Below, in pieces: positions 53,894-61,948 of a stretch of 64,000 nt of DNA. Position numbers and translations under genes: made by a program. Source of the stretch: Agathobaculum sp. NTUH-O15-33. Its GTDB lineage: Bacteria; Bacillota; Clostridia; Oscillospirales; Butyricicoccaceae. The stretch covers positions 1,054,001 through 1,118,000 of the forward strand of contig NZ_CP136187.1 of the NCBI RefSeq assembly GCF_033193315.1, written 5' to 3'. A model generated the notes under the pieces. That model saw nothing but the letters and a program-made list of their open reading frames with translations. It did no database searches and had not been told where the DNA came from. Each line of letters starts with the position of its first letter. Positions within the stretch are counted from its first letter, which is position 1.

Positions 53894-53914
53894 GCCCGCC
53901 CCTAGTGGGCGGGC
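53894..53914 (-). terminator. hairpin between HIRAN-like and integrase genes
   Basis: GCCCGCCC / GGGCGGGC with a short loop; on the minus strand it is followed by TTTC. Weak U-run, so partial read-through to the integrase gene is likely. Confidence 0.6.
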
Positions 53915-53917
53915 CTC

Positions 53918-54454
53918 TTAATCCAAATTCACGAAAGGCGGTACAATCATTATTTCGCAACGCCAGTCATGATTATAGTTTTGATATGTGCGAGAAACGG
54001 TTATTGAATAGGGCAATTCGTGTTGTATAAACAAAATAAGTAAGTCTTTATGTTGTCCATTGCGGGGATACCACCCAACATATTTACTCTCAGGCGTTAA
54101 TATCTTTAGTGCAGTTTGGTCATAGGGATTATTGACATCCCAAATCATGTATAACTGTTGCAAGGTATTTAAGCTAGTAATGACTTTCTGCGGATCGTAA
54201 CCATCATGTTTATGCGTAAAGCCGGTAACCTGTTCGAGCCAAGCATGATCAAAATCAAGCTTTTTAAAATAGTCTTCATCTACTTGTCCGCGTGATTCAA
54301 TATCCATTTGCAATAAGCTTTTGCAACGAGGGCACAGTCCGGCCCAAGAAGCTTTCTTTGAATCGATAGCGTGATAGCAATGGGGACATTGCACTACAGC
54401 CTTACCGGTTCTTACATCGTTTTCCTTAGGAAAAATAAAATCCAAGAACCCCAT
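53918..54454 (-). CDS. zinc-ribbon/HIRAN-like protein
   Basis: 178 residues. Two CxxC knuckles (CPHCYHAID ... CPRCKSL) at 23-46, then NPYDQTALKILTPESKYVGWYPR at about 108-130, the pattern of HIRAN domains, which bind DNA ends or stalled forks. It shares the minus-strand lysogeny region with the integrase and a lipoprotein, suggesting cargo. Confidence 0.6.
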   Translation of the reverse strand: MGFLDFIFPKENDVRTGKAVVQCPHCYHAIDSKKASWAGLCPRCKSLLQMDIESRGQVDEDYFKKLDFDHAWLEQVTGFTHKHDGYDPQKVITSLNTLQQLYMIWDVNNPYDQTALKILTPESKYVGWYPRNGQHKDLLILFIQHELPYSITVSRTYQNYNHDWRCEIMIVPPFVNLD

Positions 54455-54480
54455 AATTACTATTTATCCTTTTCTCTAAA

Positions 54481-54972
54481 TCACTGCTGATTTTGATCAG
54501 CAGAAAAAATTATGCGATTTGCGTTTTCAGAAATGTGTAGGTATTTTACAGACGTGTTATTGCTATCCCAAACCATGCTGGTGGTACTATCTAACGCTTC
54601 GCCTACTTCATCAGCAATTTCTGGTGTCAGTGCATTTAAAAGCACACTGGCGTAAAAACCAGCGGTATACCCGCTTTCGGGGCTAAAGCTTGTATTATAC
54701 CAATATAGGTTGATTTCATCAAGCAGATTATCCTCCCCCGCCGTAAAACTAATTCTCAAATAAGCAGTAACACCAATTTCGTCAGTCTCTGAGGTGTCAG
54801 GGATGGGCAACACCAAATTATTATCAGTTTCACTAACAACCCCGTTTATATAATCAATAATTTCGCTGGCAGAAAAGTCTTGCATTTTCTGGTTTTGTTG
54901 CTTGGGCTCGCCACAACCTGATAGGGCAAACAGCATAAGGCAACATATCAAAAAAGAAAAGGATCTTTTCAT
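54481..54972 (-). CDS. small secreted lipoprotein
   Basis: 163 residues; ATG after GGAGGGG. Signal peptide with lipobox FALSGC, then an acidic soluble domain with no recognised family. It occupies the same place next to the integrase as the secreted proteins of prophage 1, so it is probably lysogenic cargo. Confidence 0.75.
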   Translation of the reverse strand: MKRSFSFLICCLMLFALSGCGEPKQQNQKMQDFSASEIIDYINGVVSETDNNLVLPIPDTSETDEIGVTAYLRISFTAGEDNLLDEINLYWYNTSFSPESGYTAGFYASVLLNALTPEIADEVGEALDSTTSMVWDSNNTSVKYLHISENANRIIFSADQNQQ

Positions 54973-54991
54973 TTGCCCCTCCTACGTTTCG

Positions 54992-55012
54992 CGGTGTTCA
55001 AATTGAACACCG
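54992..55012. terminator. perfect palindrome with T-run
   Basis: CGGTGTTCAA-A-TTGAACACCG followed by TTTTTT on the plus strand. No plus-strand gene ends here, so it may instead be an operator for the divergent lipoprotein and regulator genes. Confidence 0.5.
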
Positions 55013-55066
55013 TTTTTTGATTTTTTGTATTTCGTGCCTGAAACTACGCATCCTATGCCGATAAGT

Positions 55067-55082
55067 GTTTCGATATCGAAAC
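55067..55082. promoter_or_regulatory. 16-bp palindrome upstream of an XRE gene
   Basis: GTTTCGATATCGAAAC is a perfect palindrome 35 bp before the start of the regulator gene and a likely binding site for it. Confidence 0.45.
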
Positions 55083-55116
55083 TTGACTTAACAAATCGGT
55101 CGAAAGGGTGTAAGAT

Positions 55117-55305
55117 ATGGAAAATCAGGTAAGGTATTATCGAATTATGCGTAGGTTAACACAAGACGAGCTGTCCGCGCGCGCTGGTGTGTCCAAAGCG
55201 ACGATCAGCCAGATTGAGACAGGTAAACGCATCCCCGGCGTAGATATCGCATTAATGCTGGAAGCAGCACTGCATGCAGATGTGCACGACCTATTTCGAC
55301 TATAG
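55117..55305 (+). CDS. small XRE-type transcription regulator
   Basis: 62 residues, nearly all helix-turn-helix (LTQDELSARAGVSKATISQIETGKR). AAAGGGTGT upstream. Sits between cargo and lysogeny switch of prophage 2; it could control the cargo genes or its own promoter through the palindrome just upstream. Confidence 0.8.
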   Translation: MENQVRYYRIMRRLTQDELSARAGVSKATISQIETGKRIPGVDIALMLEAALHADVHDLFRL

Positions 55306-55330
55306 TAGTCGCTGTTGTGCAATTTGCCAC

Positions 55331-55359
55331 TTTACAAATCGTGTCAGCGGTTGTATTAT
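55331..55359 (+). promoter_or_regulatory. promoter ahead of the small gene at 55408
   Basis: TTTACA, 17-bp spacer, TATTAT, 48 bp before the ATG. Confidence 0.65.
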
Positions 55360-55407
55360 ATAAGACACAAAGACACGAACAAGTGTTCGATTTTGGGAGG
55401 CGGTCAC

Positions 55408-55572
55408 ATGACAGAACAACAACGGCGTGTAGCCGAAATTATGCGGGATGCTGACGACGAGGTTATCGACCGTCTTTATTGCGTTGCTGCTGCCATAATT
55501 GGTATTCAGCTTGACGAACCATTTCGTCCTGCTGTTCAGTCGTCATCTGATCCATCATTTCAAGAATTTTAA
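55408..55572 (+). CDS. small phage protein, 54 residues
   Basis: ATG after GGGAGG. A helical acidic N-terminus (RRVAEIMRDADDEVIDRLYCVAAAI) resembles the type of small protein at 25848 in prophage 1. Its 3' half lies opposite the 3' end of the repressor gene, an unusual convergent overlap of 110 bp. Confidence 0.55.
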   Translation: MTEQQRRVAEIMRDADDEVIDRLYCVAAAIIGIQLDEPFRPAVQSSSDPSFQEF

Positions 55573-55819
55573 TTTGTTTGGGCGATAGGCCGCTTATTCC
55601 ATCAGGAATAGGCGGCTTTTTTTTGTCTGTTCGGCCCATTAAATACTCTACAGATACCCCAAAATAATCAGCGAGCCGACAAATAGTATCAAAGTTGGGT
55701 TCGCTGTCGCCTGTTTCATATTTATTATAAGTGCTTCGGTCGACACCGAGAAAAAATGCGACTTCTTTTTGTGTTGGTTTACGGGGGTCGTTTGCCCGCG
55801 CTGCTCTTAAATTGTTCAC
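55463..55819 (-). CDS. XRE-family lysogeny repressor of prophage 2
   Basis: 118 residues. Helix-turn-helix TQKEVAFFLGVDRSTYNKYETG at about 17-38; ADYFGVSVEYLMGRT completes the family fold; a helical C-terminus with Gln-rich end. Probably binds the three GTGAAGAAAC-type sites between it and the next gene. Confidence 0.88.
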   Translation of the reverse strand: MNNLRAARANDPRKPTQKEVAFFLGVDRSTYNKYETGDSEPNFDTICRLADYFGVSVEYLMGRTDKKKPPIPDGISGLSPKQIKILEMMDQMTTEQQDEMVRQAEYQLWQQQRNKDGR

Positions 55820-55837
55820 GGTATCACCTCTAGTGTA

Positions 55838-55866
55838 ATTGTAAGGGAAGAAACTTCACATTTCAA
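55838..55866 (-). promoter_or_regulatory. repressor promoter of prophage 2
   Basis: On the minus strand TTGAAA, 17 bp, TACAAT. The operator GGGAAGAAACTTCAC (55845-55859) fills the spacer. Confidence 0.8.
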
Positions 55867-55871
55867 CAAAA

Positions 55872-55923
55872 GTGAAGAAAAATCATGATACGTATTGACA
55901 AGTGAAGAAACGTCACCTATAAT
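55872..55923 (+). promoter_or_regulatory. early promoter of prophage 2 with operators
   Basis: TTGACA (55895), 17 bp, TATAAT. The spacer is the near-perfect dyad GTGAAGAAACGTCAC (55902-55916). A third, weaker copy lies at 55872-55886. The same protein can thus silence both directions. Confidence 0.85.
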
Positions 55924-55964
55924 ATAGGCACGAGGTGAACATACTTCATGTGGAGGTGAAGAAA

Positions 55965-56168
55965 ATGAAATCTATGCAGAATCGTCGTGAATCCCTCGGT
56001 GTTACCCAACAAGCTATGGCTGATAAGTTGGGGGTTGATCGTAGTACCGTATGTAAATGGGAGGCCGACGGAACATATCCAAGACCTAAGTTTTTACCAG
56101 CCATTGCAAACTATCTAAACTGCACTATAGATGATCTATATCGCGAAGAATCCGCAAAGGAGGCGTGA
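55965..56168 (+). CDS. Cro-like XRE regulator
   Basis: 67 residues from the ATG at 55965 (GGAGGTGAAG upstream). Helix-turn-helix VTQQAMADKLGVDRSTVCKWEADG. First early gene, divergent from the repressor, the classical Cro position. Confidence 0.85.
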   Translation: MKSMQNRRESLGVTQQAMADKLGVDRSTVCKWEADGTYPRPKFLPAIANYLNCTIDDLYREESAKEA

Positions 56169-56222
56169 AAACCACATATCAACTATTAAGCATTATACCA
56201 CGAAAAAGGGGATGTTAACACG

Positions 56223-56678
56223 ATGCAGGATTACCAGAATATTTACCAAAGTGCCCGAGAGGGCGCGAATTTAACCCAAGAAGCCGCAGCGGAGCGGTTG
56301 GGCTGGTCAGTGCGATGCTTGCAAGACATCGAGCAAGAGATCCGCGAGCCGTCGCCTGAGAAGGTTGCAGCTATGGCAACCCTATATCGCGCACCATGGT
56401 TACGGGGATTTTACTGCAATCGCTGCCCGCTGGGACACTGCATGCGGCGGCCCGAAAGCAACGTTGAACTGCAACAGCTCGCGCTGGAAGTGGAACTTGA
56501 AGCCGCGGACTATGAGCAGGAACGCCGCGACGCGCACGATCTGGCCCGTATTGCGCTTGACCGCAAGATCGATGATGCAGAGTACCCACGCTATCAGGCC
56601 ATAGAGCAGCGAATGTTGCGCCGGGCGTATTTAAGCGAAATGGCCCTGATAGCTGGCGAAACACAGGTGGAAAGATAG
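56223..56678 (+). CDS. XRE-type regulator with cysteine-rich centre
   Basis: 151 residues. HTH at the N-terminus (LTQEAAAERLGWSVRCLQDIE), then YCNRCPLGHCMRR, a possible metal site, and a long charged helix. Probably an early-gene regulator. Confidence 0.75.
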   Translation: MQDYQNIYQSAREGANLTQEAAAERLGWSVRCLQDIEQEIREPSPEKVAAMATLYRAPWLRGFYCNRCPLGHCMRRPESNVELQQLALEVELEAADYEQERRDAHDLARIALDRKIDDAEYPRYQAIEQRMLRRAYLSEMALIAGETQVER

Positions 56679-56717
56679 ACAACCCATAGCGAATAGGATG
56701 CAGCGAGGGGGTGCGTG

Positions 56718-56996
56718 ATGGCGCGCAAAACGATGCCGCTGCGCGGGCGCAGCGAGTTTATTTGTCCCGATGGCACGATCTTGCCGGTGCGGGACTATGA
56801 CGGGACATTGCTTATGCCTGCGGAAGAGTGGGAGCGGTGTAAAGCAAAGATAGCCCAAAATCTTGGCGAAACAGTATCGCAAATGGCCGCCACGCAGCCA
56901 GAGCTGCGGGCTGTGCTTGGCCTGAAAGCTGGGCAAACGCGCGCCACTGTATCGCTGGGTGATTTACTGGGTTTTGGGAAGGAACGGCCGGACTGA
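56718..56996 (+). CDS. hypothetical phage protein, 92 residues
   Basis: ATG at 56718 after GAGGGGG. An N-terminal beta segment (FICPDGTILPVRDYDG) and a C-terminal helix with GDLLGFGKERPD. No recognised family. Confidence 0.55.
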   Translation: MARKTMPLRGRSEFICPDGTILPVRDYDGTLLMPAEEWERCKAKIAQNLGETVSQMAATQPELRAVLGLKAGQTRATVSLGDLLGFGKERPD

Positions 56997-57029
56997 CACC
57001 CGGCCTGAAAGGAATGGGGACAAGCAATC

Positions 57030-57158
57030 ATGCAATGGCAAACAATAGCTTTTGGTTTTGGCGCGCCCTTGCTGGCGCTGGCGGGTGTTTTCATACTGAT
57101 AGCACGGGCGGCTGACGAATGGCTGCGCCGCCCGAATGAAGGGAGGGGTGCGCGGTGA
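57030..57158 (+). CDS. single-pass membrane peptide, 42 residues
   Basis: One hydrophobic helix (FGAPLLALAGVFILIA) then an Arg-rich tail. Weak upstream signal (GAAAGGAATGGGG). Overlaps the next start in GTGA. Confidence 0.5.
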   Translation: MQWQTIAFGFGAPLLALAGVFILIARAADEWLRRPNEGRGAR

Positions 57159-57343
57159 AAACTTGCGAATCGCGGCAGTGTGCGGCCACACGGCAGCGCT
57201 GGACGCCCGAATGCACGGTGCGCCTGATCGGCCTGTACGGGGCGAATTATACGATCGGCGAGATCGCGGAAATCCTTCGCGTTTCGTCCAGTCAAATCTC
57301 CCGGCAGCTGGCAAAGCTGCGCGAGCGGGGCGGTATGGTATGA
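57155..57343 (+). CDS. small helix-turn-helix protein, 62 residues
   Basis: Begins at a GTG overlapping the previous stop; IGEIAEILRVSSSQISRQLAKLRE is a clear DNA-binding helix pair. Ends in an ATGA overlap with the replication gene. Confidence 0.65.
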   Translation: MKTCESRQCAATRQRWTPECTVRLIGLYGANYTIGEIAEILRVSSSQISRQLAKLRERGGMV

Positions 57344-58161
57344 ATTACCTGCAAGTGGATATCGCGCTCGCACAATGGTTACGAGAGCAAAAGATAGGTG
57401 GCTTGGACGAGGCCGCTTTTATCAGCGAGCTGCGAAGGTGGATCGAGAAAAATGCGGCGAATGGCAGACATGAACATGATGGGCGTTACTGGACGTATAA
57501 CAGCATTCGTGCGCTATGCCGCATGTATCCGTGCTGGACAAAGCGACAGGTTGAGCGCATCATAGGAAAGCTGCGTGATGCGGGGCTAATCATGACTGCA
57601 AACTACAGTAAAGACCCCAGCAATACCACGCTTTATTATTCCGTCGCGGAAGAAAAGATACCCGTTTCCCCGTTTGGTGGTACCCTGTCCCCGAATGGGG
57701 ACACCCCGTCACCACATGGGGACGATAAGCCGTCACCGAACGGGGACGACCTGTCCCCAAACGGGGAAACATTAAAGGAACAGAATAAGACCATAGTAAT
57801 AGCAGCAGCTAATAAGCAAGATAAGCAACCGTCTCCGCGCTGGGTCATGGAGCAATATAACACGATCTGCACGAAGCTTAACCCGTGTATTCGCATGACG
57901 GACAAGCGGGCCAAGGCGGTACGGGTGCTGCTTGGCAAAGGCTACGCAGCCGATCAGTTGGTCAGTGCTTTCCACTTGGCGCAAGCCAGTAACTTGTGTA
58001 CCGGTGGCGGCAGCCGAGGCTGGAAAGCGGACTTTGATTGGCTGACCAAGGAGGACAACTTGGTGAAGGTGCTCGAGGGAAAATACACTGATCATTCGTC
58101 GCAGAAACCCGAAGAGCCGCAAGTATATCTCAAGGAGGACGAATACCCATGGCTGCAATGA
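57340..58161 (+). CDS. phage replisome organiser (DnaD-like)
   Basis: 273 residues. N-terminal winged-helix region (YWTYNSIRALCRMYPCWTKRQVERIIGKLRDAG), a low-complexity centre of repeated SPNGD/SPHGD units, and a C-terminal DnaD-type part ending WKADFDWLTKEDN. Such proteins bind the phage origin and load the helicase encoded next. The SPNGD repeats are the translation of DNA iterons. Confidence 0.85.
   Translation: MNYLQVDIALAQWLREQKIGGLDEAAFISELRRWIEKNAANGRHEHDGRYWTYNSIRALCRMYPCWTKRQVERIIGKLRDAGLIMTANYSKDPSNTTLYYSVAEEKIPVSPFGGTLSPNGDTPSPHGDDKPSPNGDDLSPNGETLKEQNKTIVIAAANKQDKQPSPRWVMEQYNTICTKLNPCIRMTDKRAKAVRVLLGKGYAADQLVSAFHLAQASNLCTGGGSRGWKADFDWLTKEDNLVKVLEGKYTDHSSQKPEEPQVYLKEDEYPWLQ
57667..57768. 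repeat. iterons, candidate replication origin
   Basis: Four near-palindromic 16-bp units, GTCCCCGAATGGGGAC, GTCACCACATGGGGAC, GTCACCGAACGGGGAC and GTCCCCAAACGGGGAA, start at 57687, 57708, 57732 and 57753 (spacing 21-24 bp); a weaker one precedes them. Repeats inside the initiator gene are the lambda-type arrangement. Confidence 0.75.
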
Positions 58162-59465
58162 CTGAGGAATCCATCCAGCTTTATCGGGATGCAGAACAAA
58201 GCGTACTTGGTGCACTGATCGCGGACGCGCCACTGAACGCGGCAGACGTTTTTAGCCGTGTAAAGGCCGAGGATTTTATAACCGGCGATTATCGTTATAT
58301 TTTTGAGACCTGTCGCAAGATGTTCGTTAACAACGACACGGTAGACCCGATCACTGTTCGCAGCGCTTGCGGCACAGAGTATATCTCGCTGATAAAAAAA
58401 TTGGCAGATATGATGCCATCGCCTTGGAATTGCAAATCGTATGTGCGCCAACTACTTGATTGCTCGAAGCGTACACAGATCGACGCCCTTCTGCGGGAAA
58501 CGCTGGGTCATGTTACATATTCATCGCCAATACCTGAAATCGCTGCGAAAGTGCAGCAAATGGAAAATGTGCTGGCACGAGAAAGCGAATCGCGGGGCAG
58601 CGATATGTCTGATTTGTTATTCGAGTTTTTCAATAATTGGGACGAAAAACCTAAATTTTTGGATTGGGGCTTTCCGTCTGTAACTCGTGCAACACAAACC
58701 GAGCTTGGGCAGTACGTGATTATTGCAGCAGAACCTTCTGCGGGGAAAACTGCTTATGCGCTTAACGCCGCTCAAACCCTTGCTGCAAAAAACAGAGTGG
58801 TTTTTTACACTTTGGAGATGTCCAGAGAGCGTTTAATGCAACGCATTATGGCCCGCACCGCGCTGGTTGACCTGAACAAGATCAAGGCGCATGAAGCCGA
58901 CCCTGACGAATGGGAAGCCATAGTGCATGCAAAATCCAAATTAATCAATCTGCCTTTCCGCATTGTGGAAGCGCATGCGATGACCGCCGAGGAAATCCGT
59001 GCGGATGCAATTAGGTCGCACGCAGAGGTGATTATTGTAGATTACTTGCAGCTTATACCGCCGAGTAACCCGCGCATGTCCGAGTATGATACCATTACAG
59101 CAAATACAAAGGCGCTGCAACAACTGGCGCGAACAGGCATTTGCGTAGTTGCGTTAAGCCAACTAAGCAACGAAGGTAAATTGCGCGGATCGAGACAAAT
59201 TAATCAGGACGCAGATGTGGTTTTGCGTATAGGTATCCCGGACAAAGACAAGCTGAAAACGCCAGAGCAGCTGCGCGCTTTTGCTGACGATAGCCTACGA
59301 GTGGTTAAAATCGCAAAAAACCGTGATGGCAGTAGAATTACCCTACCATTTTGGTTTGAAGGGAAATACCAACGTTTCGTTGAGGAATGGAACGGATTCT
59401 ACACCTCGAAAATCGAAGAAATGAAAGAGCCACAGCCAGAGCAAGTGCATATGCCGGGCGCATAG
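58149..59465 (+). CDS. DnaB-type replicative helicase
   Basis: 438 residues. N-terminal helical domain (QSVLGALIADAPLNAADVF), Walker A in IIAAEPSAGKTAYAL (about residue 200), Walker B in VIIVDYLQLIPP, and the H4-like arginine motif in LRGSRQINQDADVVLRI. AAGGAGG upstream; overlaps the organiser gene by 13 bp. Confidence 0.95.
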   Translation: MAAMTEESIQLYRDAEQSVLGALIADAPLNAADVFSRVKAEDFITGDYRYIFETCRKMFVNNDTVDPITVRSACGTEYISLIKKLADMMPSPWNCKSYVRQLLDCSKRTQIDALLRETLGHVTYSSPIPEIAAKVQQMENVLARESESRGSDMSDLLFEFFNNWDEKPKFLDWGFPSVTRATQTELGQYVIIAAEPSAGKTAYALNAAQTLAAKNRVVFYTLEMSRERLMQRIMARTALVDLNKIKAHEADPDEWEAIVHAKSKLINLPFRIVEAHAMTAEEIRADAIRSHAEVIIVDYLQLIPPSNPRMSEYDTITANTKALQQLARTGICVVALSQLSNEGKLRGSRQINQDADVVLRIGIPDKDKLKTPEQLRAFADDSLRVVKIAKNRDGSRITLPFWFEGKYQRFVEEWNGFYTSKIEEMKEPQPEQVHMPGA

Positions 59466-59468
59466 AAC

Positions 59469-59675
59469 ATGGATAACAGCGGAAAGGGAATTACAGCAAT
59501 GGGCAAGAAAAAAGATACGACCAAGACCGAACAGCAAACGGTGGAACGCTGGGTGCACCCAAAGCGCCGGTTTGTTTGTATTATAACGCGCGGCGTAGGG
59601 CTGATGACCGGCACGCCATATGTGATTCGCGAATGCTATAAAATGCTGCCGGACGGCAGGATTTTGGACGATTGA
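59469..59675 (+). CDS. hypothetical phage protein, 68 residues
   Basis: Basic; RWVHPKRRFVCIITRGVGLMTG then a DGRILDD end. Overlaps the ribosome site of the next gene. No recognised family. Confidence 0.5.
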   Translation: MDNSGKGITAMGKKKDTTKTEQQTVERWVHPKRRFVCIITRGVGLMTGTPYVIRECYKMLPDGRILDD

Positions 59676-59689
59676 AAGGAGAAAATCAA

Positions 59690-60427
59690 ATGAAAACCAT
59701 TAGTATTGTCAATTTGAAGGGCGGCGTTGGTAAAACGATCACCGCCGTAAACATGGCTGCGATCCTTGCGACCGAGTACGGAAAACGTGTGTTGTTGATC
59801 GACGCAGACCATCAAGGAAATTCCACGCGGTTTTCCCGTGTTCCCCCGGAGCCAGCGACGTTAGCCGACTTACTTGAGGGGACGTACACCAATCCAGATG
59901 ATATCATCCAGCAGACGATCTACCGGGGGCTGGACGTTATTCCGGCAGATATGTCGCTTGCGTCGCTGGATATTGCAACCGGGTTCTCTCGCGAGGTAGC
60001 CATGCGAGCGGTAACTGCCTTGCGGGACGCGCTGGCCGAGGATGACAGCTATGATTACATGATTGTGGATTGTCCCCCCGCCTTTTCAATCGCGTCGATC
60101 TCGGCGATCGCGGCGACGGACGACGTTGTAATCCCGATCAAAACAGGCATGTTCGAGCAGGACGGCGTGGCCGAGCTGACAGAGCAAATTTCGGCAGGAA
60201 TACGGCTATATTACCCGCATGGGCAGTCATGTGTTCTTCAACGGCATGGCGCTGGGCGAAACCAATCAAATCATGATCGAGGATGGCAAAACGCTGGTCG
60301 TCAAATATCTCGGTCTGGGCGACCAGAACGAGGACGGCATGCGCAGCGTCCTGTTCGAGCTGAACGGTATGCGGCGCGTCGGTTGTATTGGTTGTCCGAT
60401 GGCAGGCCGCAAGGGGATGCGGTTTGA
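59690..60427 (+). pseudogene. ParA-like ATPase, C-terminus replaced
   Basis: ATG at 59690 after AAAGGAGAAAA. Deviant Walker A NLKGGVGKTITAVNMA, LLIDADHQGNST, and VDCPPAFSIASISAI are intact, so this was a segregation ATPase of the Soj/ParA type. At about 60196-60205 (after EQISAGIR) the homology ends and the frame crosses a foreign insert out of phase, giving a meaningless Arg/Gly-rich tail. About 80 residues of the normal C-terminus are gone. Confidence 0.85.
60196..60380 (+). pseudogene. fragment of a pyruvate carboxylase gene
   Basis: In a different frame from parA, this stretch encodes EYGYITRMGSHVFFNGMALG and then GKTLVVKYLGLGDQNEDGMR and SVLFELNGMRR. This is recognisable as the segment of pyruvate carboxylase/oxaloacetate decarboxylase that precedes the biotinyl domain. 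Such housekeeping sequence does not belong in a prophage replication region. It bridges the broken ends of parA and a CysH-like gene. Confidence 0.8.
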
Positions 60428-60614
60428 ATTTGCACGATACCCGACCTATGAACGGGCATACATTAGGGCGTTCGACGCGATGCTGGCAGAACGACAGCAT
60501 AGGGGCAGGTTGGATGCTACATGGCGTATCGGGCACACAGGACGCGATATCATGCACTGGTGGATGGCGGACGGCGTATTGCCGGGGCAGATGGAGATGG
60601 AGGAGGTTGTATGA
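60381..60614 (+). pseudogene. C-terminal part of a phage CysH-like (PAPS reductase family) protein
   Basis: After the pyruvate carboxylase piece the same frame continues VGCIGCPMAGRKGMRFEFAR ... WRIGHTGRDIMHWWMADG, the CxGCP tail of the phage PAPS-reductase/sulfurtransferase family. The N-terminal PP-loop ATP pyrophosphatase domain (about 180 residues) is absent, so the remnant cannot be active. Confidence 0.8.
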
Positions 60615-60808
60615 AGGACGATAAAATTACCGCCGCTGTGATGGGCGACGCAAAGCCTGACCTGATAGACAGGGCGGAAACGATAGACGCTATTAAACGG
60701 CTGGGAGACGGCTATGAACCACGAGGGTACCGCACAGCGCTGCGAGATGCGGTTGAAGCAATCGAACAGGTGGATGCCTTCCGCGCCGAAGGAGGAAAAC
60801 GACCATGA
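60611..60808 (+). CDS. hypothetical phage protein, 65 residues
   Basis: ATG overlapping the previous stop, with AGGAGG upstream. Acidic and helical (DLIDRAETIDAIKRLGDGYE). Often found before nuclease genes in such phages; function unknown. Confidence 0.6.
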   Translation: MKDDKITAAVMGDAKPDLIDRAETIDAIKRLGDGYEPRGYRTALRDAVEAIEQVDAFRAEGGKRP

Positions 60809-60903
60809 TTGATCAGGACAACCCCGCATCTGCGAGGTGCTGGGGCAATGCCACCCCCGGGGGTATGGGGCGGTTCAGCAAGGAGGACACAGTCAATGCC
60901 TAA
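60805..60903 (+). CDS. possible 32-residue peptide
   Basis: ATG after GGAGGAAAA; SARCWGNATPGGMGRFSKED. It overlaps both neighbours. It may be real or only carry the ribosome site of the next gene. Confidence 0.35.
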   Translation: MIDQDNPASARCWGNATPGGMGRFSKEDTVNA

Positions 60904-61819
60904 AATCAAATATGTGCCAAAGGCATTCCGCGGAGAGCGCCTAGAACTCATCCAGCGTGTAAACACCGTGATCTCAGAATACGAAAAGCAAGGCTTTAGC
61001 TTAACGTTACGACAGGCGTATTACCAGATGGTTGCTAGGGCCATAATCCCCAACAACGAGCGCAGCTATAAAAACCTTGGTGCGCTGATCAACGATGCTC
61101 GGCTGGCGGGCATGATTGATTGGAACGCCATTGAAGACCGTACCAGAAACCTTCGTGGAAATTCGCATTGGCAAAACCCCGGAAGCATTATTCGTTCGGC
61201 AGCGTGGTCGTATCACCGCGACCACTGGCAAGGCCAGCGATACTATGTGGAAGTGTGGGTCGAAAAGGACGCTTTGGTCGGTATCGTAGGACAAATATGT
61301 GAGAGACTTGATGTCAATTACTTTTCATGTCGGGGATATGTATCGCAGTCTGAAATGTGGACGGCAGCTCGTCGCTTGCGAGATCGGCAAATGAAGCAGC
61401 ACCAGAGCGTTGTGCTGTTGCATCTTGGCGATCACGATCCGAGCGGGAAAGATATGAGCCGCGATATTGTTGACCGCCTTGACCTGTTTGGCGTGTTGGC
61501 CGTAGATTTTAAACGGCTCGCGCTGAACATGAATCAAATAGAACAGTACAACCCGCCACCGAACCCGACGAAGTTGACAGATAGCCGAGCCTCGGGGTAT
61601 ATACAAGAATTTGGCGGCGAGTGCTGGGAGCTTGACGCACTAGAGCCGCAAGTAATAAGTGACCTAATCGAATATAATGTGCGACGATATCGCAATGAAA
61701 GGCAGTATAAGGCAATCGTAAAACAAGAGCGCGAAGAGCAAAACATGCTTGAAAGCGTTGCGGAAAACTGGCCCGGCATTGCTGCGCACTGGGACGAAAT
61801 ACGAGCAGAGTATTGTTAA
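60896..61819 (+). CDS. TOPRIM-like phage protein
   Basis: 307 residues from the ATG at 60896 (AAGGAGG upstream). N-terminal basic helices (SLTLRQAYYQMVARAII), then a TOPRIM-type pattern: VEVWVEKDALVGIV (Glu), later LLHLGDHDPSGKDM (Asp-x-Asp). This domain occurs in topoisomerases, primases and OLD-type nucleases. A nuclease or primase role in phage DNA metabolism is likely; exact family not named. Confidence 0.7.
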   Translation: MPKIKYVPKAFRGERLELIQRVNTVISEYEKQGFSLTLRQAYYQMVARAIIPNNERSYKNLGALINDARLAGMIDWNAIEDRTRNLRGNSHWQNPGSIIRSAAWSYHRDHWQGQRYYVEVWVEKDALVGIVGQICERLDVNYFSCRGYVSQSEMWTAARRLRDRQMKQHQSVVLLHLGDHDPSGKDMSRDIVDRLDLFGVLAVDFKRLALNMNQIEQYNPPPNPTKLTDSRASGYIQEFGGECWELDALEPQVISDLIEYNVRRYRNERQYKAIVKQEREEQNMLESVAENWPGIAAHWDEIRAEYC

Positions 61820-61833
61820 TCCGGTCTAGCTGC

Positions 61834-61862
61834 TTGACAAAAGCGCAATTAACCCATATTCT
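61834..61862 (+). promoter_or_regulatory. promoter ahead of the HUH Rep gene
   Basis: TTGACA, 17-bp spacer, TATTCT. Independent of the early promoter. Confidence 0.7.
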
Positions 61863-61898
61863 ATTAAGCAAACGAACGTTCGATGAAGTAAAAAGCGT

Positions 61899-61925
61899 GA
61901 TAGGGAGACTGCGGTCTCCCTATCG
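61899..61925 (+). terminator. attenuator-like hairpin in the Rep leader
   Basis: GATAGGGAGAC / GTCTCCCTATC with a four-base loop, between promoter and the Rep start, no strong T-run. Could limit or regulate Rep synthesis. Confidence 0.6.
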
Positions 61926-61948
61926 GTGTTTCTGCGGGAGGTGCCGAT

